From positions 1 to 64,000 of the forward strand of contig NZ_JAFVME010000012.1 in the NCBI RefSeq assembly GCF_018492665.1: a DNA stretch of 64,000 nt, in the 5' to 3' direction. Source of the DNA: Pedobacter sp. B4-66 (GTDB lineage Bacteria > Bacteroidota > Bacteroidia > Sphingobacteriales > Sphingobacteriaceae). Below the pieces are notes generated by a model. The model worked only from the letters and a program-made list of their open reading frames with translations. It was not told the DNA's origin and did not search any database. This document shows, piece after piece, positions 63,958-64,000 of this stretch (within the stretch, counting starts at the first letter, position 1; each line of letters opens with the position of its first letter). The position numbers and the translations under genes are program-made.

Positions 63958-64000
63958 ATGAAAAAAATCAATCTTTTACTCTGGAAGATTCACGATCCCC
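63958..64000 (+). CDS. Start of a gene cut by the window end
   Basis: An ATG at 63958 opens MKKINLLLWKIHDP..., 14 codons to the window edge. This N-terminus resembles the start of some long Bacteroidota SusC-like or other secreted proteins, but it is too short to assign. Confidence 0.4.
   Translation, partial: MKKINLLLWKIHDP

Overview
The window looks like a chromosome segment of a Bacteroidota bacterium, most likely Sphingobacteriaceae (Pedobacter-like). The signs are a SusC/SusD pair, DUF6443-type RHS proteins, a DUF6520-like peptide next to a MauE-like protein, AT-rich leaders without strong Shine-Dalgarno sites, and many Bacteroidota-type 'tail fiber' surface proteins. No rRNA, tRNA, CRISPR array, transposase or integrase was recognised.

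Layout. (1) 1-4711, minus strand: a peptide-secretion locus with a C39-peptidase ABC exporter, an HlyD-type adaptor, a double-glycine-leader Cys-rich peptide, and the N-terminal part of a secreted thioredoxin-pathway-like protein that runs off the window. (2) About 5.2-14.6 kb: an AT-rich graveyard of small lipoprotein and membrane-protein genes, many broken by stops, 1-nt indels or deletions, interleaved with scraps of RHS genes and toxin tails. Several pieces are copies of the immunity genes beside the intact RHS loci, so this is best read as an orphan immunity and cassette-relic array. (3) 14.7-20.0 kb: first half of a type II secretion/type IV pilus-like machine (FN3-like lipoprotein, GspC/PilP-like, MORN protein, GspK/PilX-like, two pseudopilins, GspF). 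(4) 20.2-27.3 kb: nine tandem surface-protein genes with variable N-terminal parts and a nearly constant C-terminal module. (5) 27.5-35.3 kb: an RHS pair whose second member ends in a predicted zinc metallopeptidase toxin, followed by a lipoprotein immunity candidate. (6) 35.6-42.7 kb: second half of the secretion machine (pseudopilin, prepilin peptidase, GspE, GspD, GspL-like, GspM-like), interrupted between gspE and gspD by another surface-protein gene that is flanked by two copies of the gspE 3' end. (7) 42.7-46.1 kb: four more surface-protein genes. (8) 46.4-55.0 kb: a second RHS pair with a phospholipase-A2-like tip and immunity candidate, then a displaced orphan tip (serine-hydrolase-like) with its own membrane immunity candidate. 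(9) 55.2-62.2 kb: an XRE regulator, a 760-bp structured intergenic region, then a SusC-SusD-TlpA operon. (10) 62.2-64 kb: a DUF6520-like peptide, a MauE-like membrane protein, a Crp/Fnr-like regulator and the start of another gene.

How the parts may work together. The secretion genes form a near-complete pseudopilus system (ATPase, platform protein, secretin, C/L/M-like inner-membrane parts, at least three pseudopilins, peptidase). Between and around its two halves lie 14 secreted proteins sharing one C-terminal module, plus RHS toxins with signal peptides. The most interesting hypothesis is that this is a dedicated machine that exports or displays a diversifiable set of surface fibres and possibly RHS toxins, with the constant C-terminal module as a sorting or assembly tag. 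This is inference from gene order and shared architecture; no experiment or database search was available. The RHS loci show tip exchange directly: intact tips, a displaced tip with indels, deletion scars where only the last residues of a toxin remain, and duplicated immunity genes 20-45 kb away.
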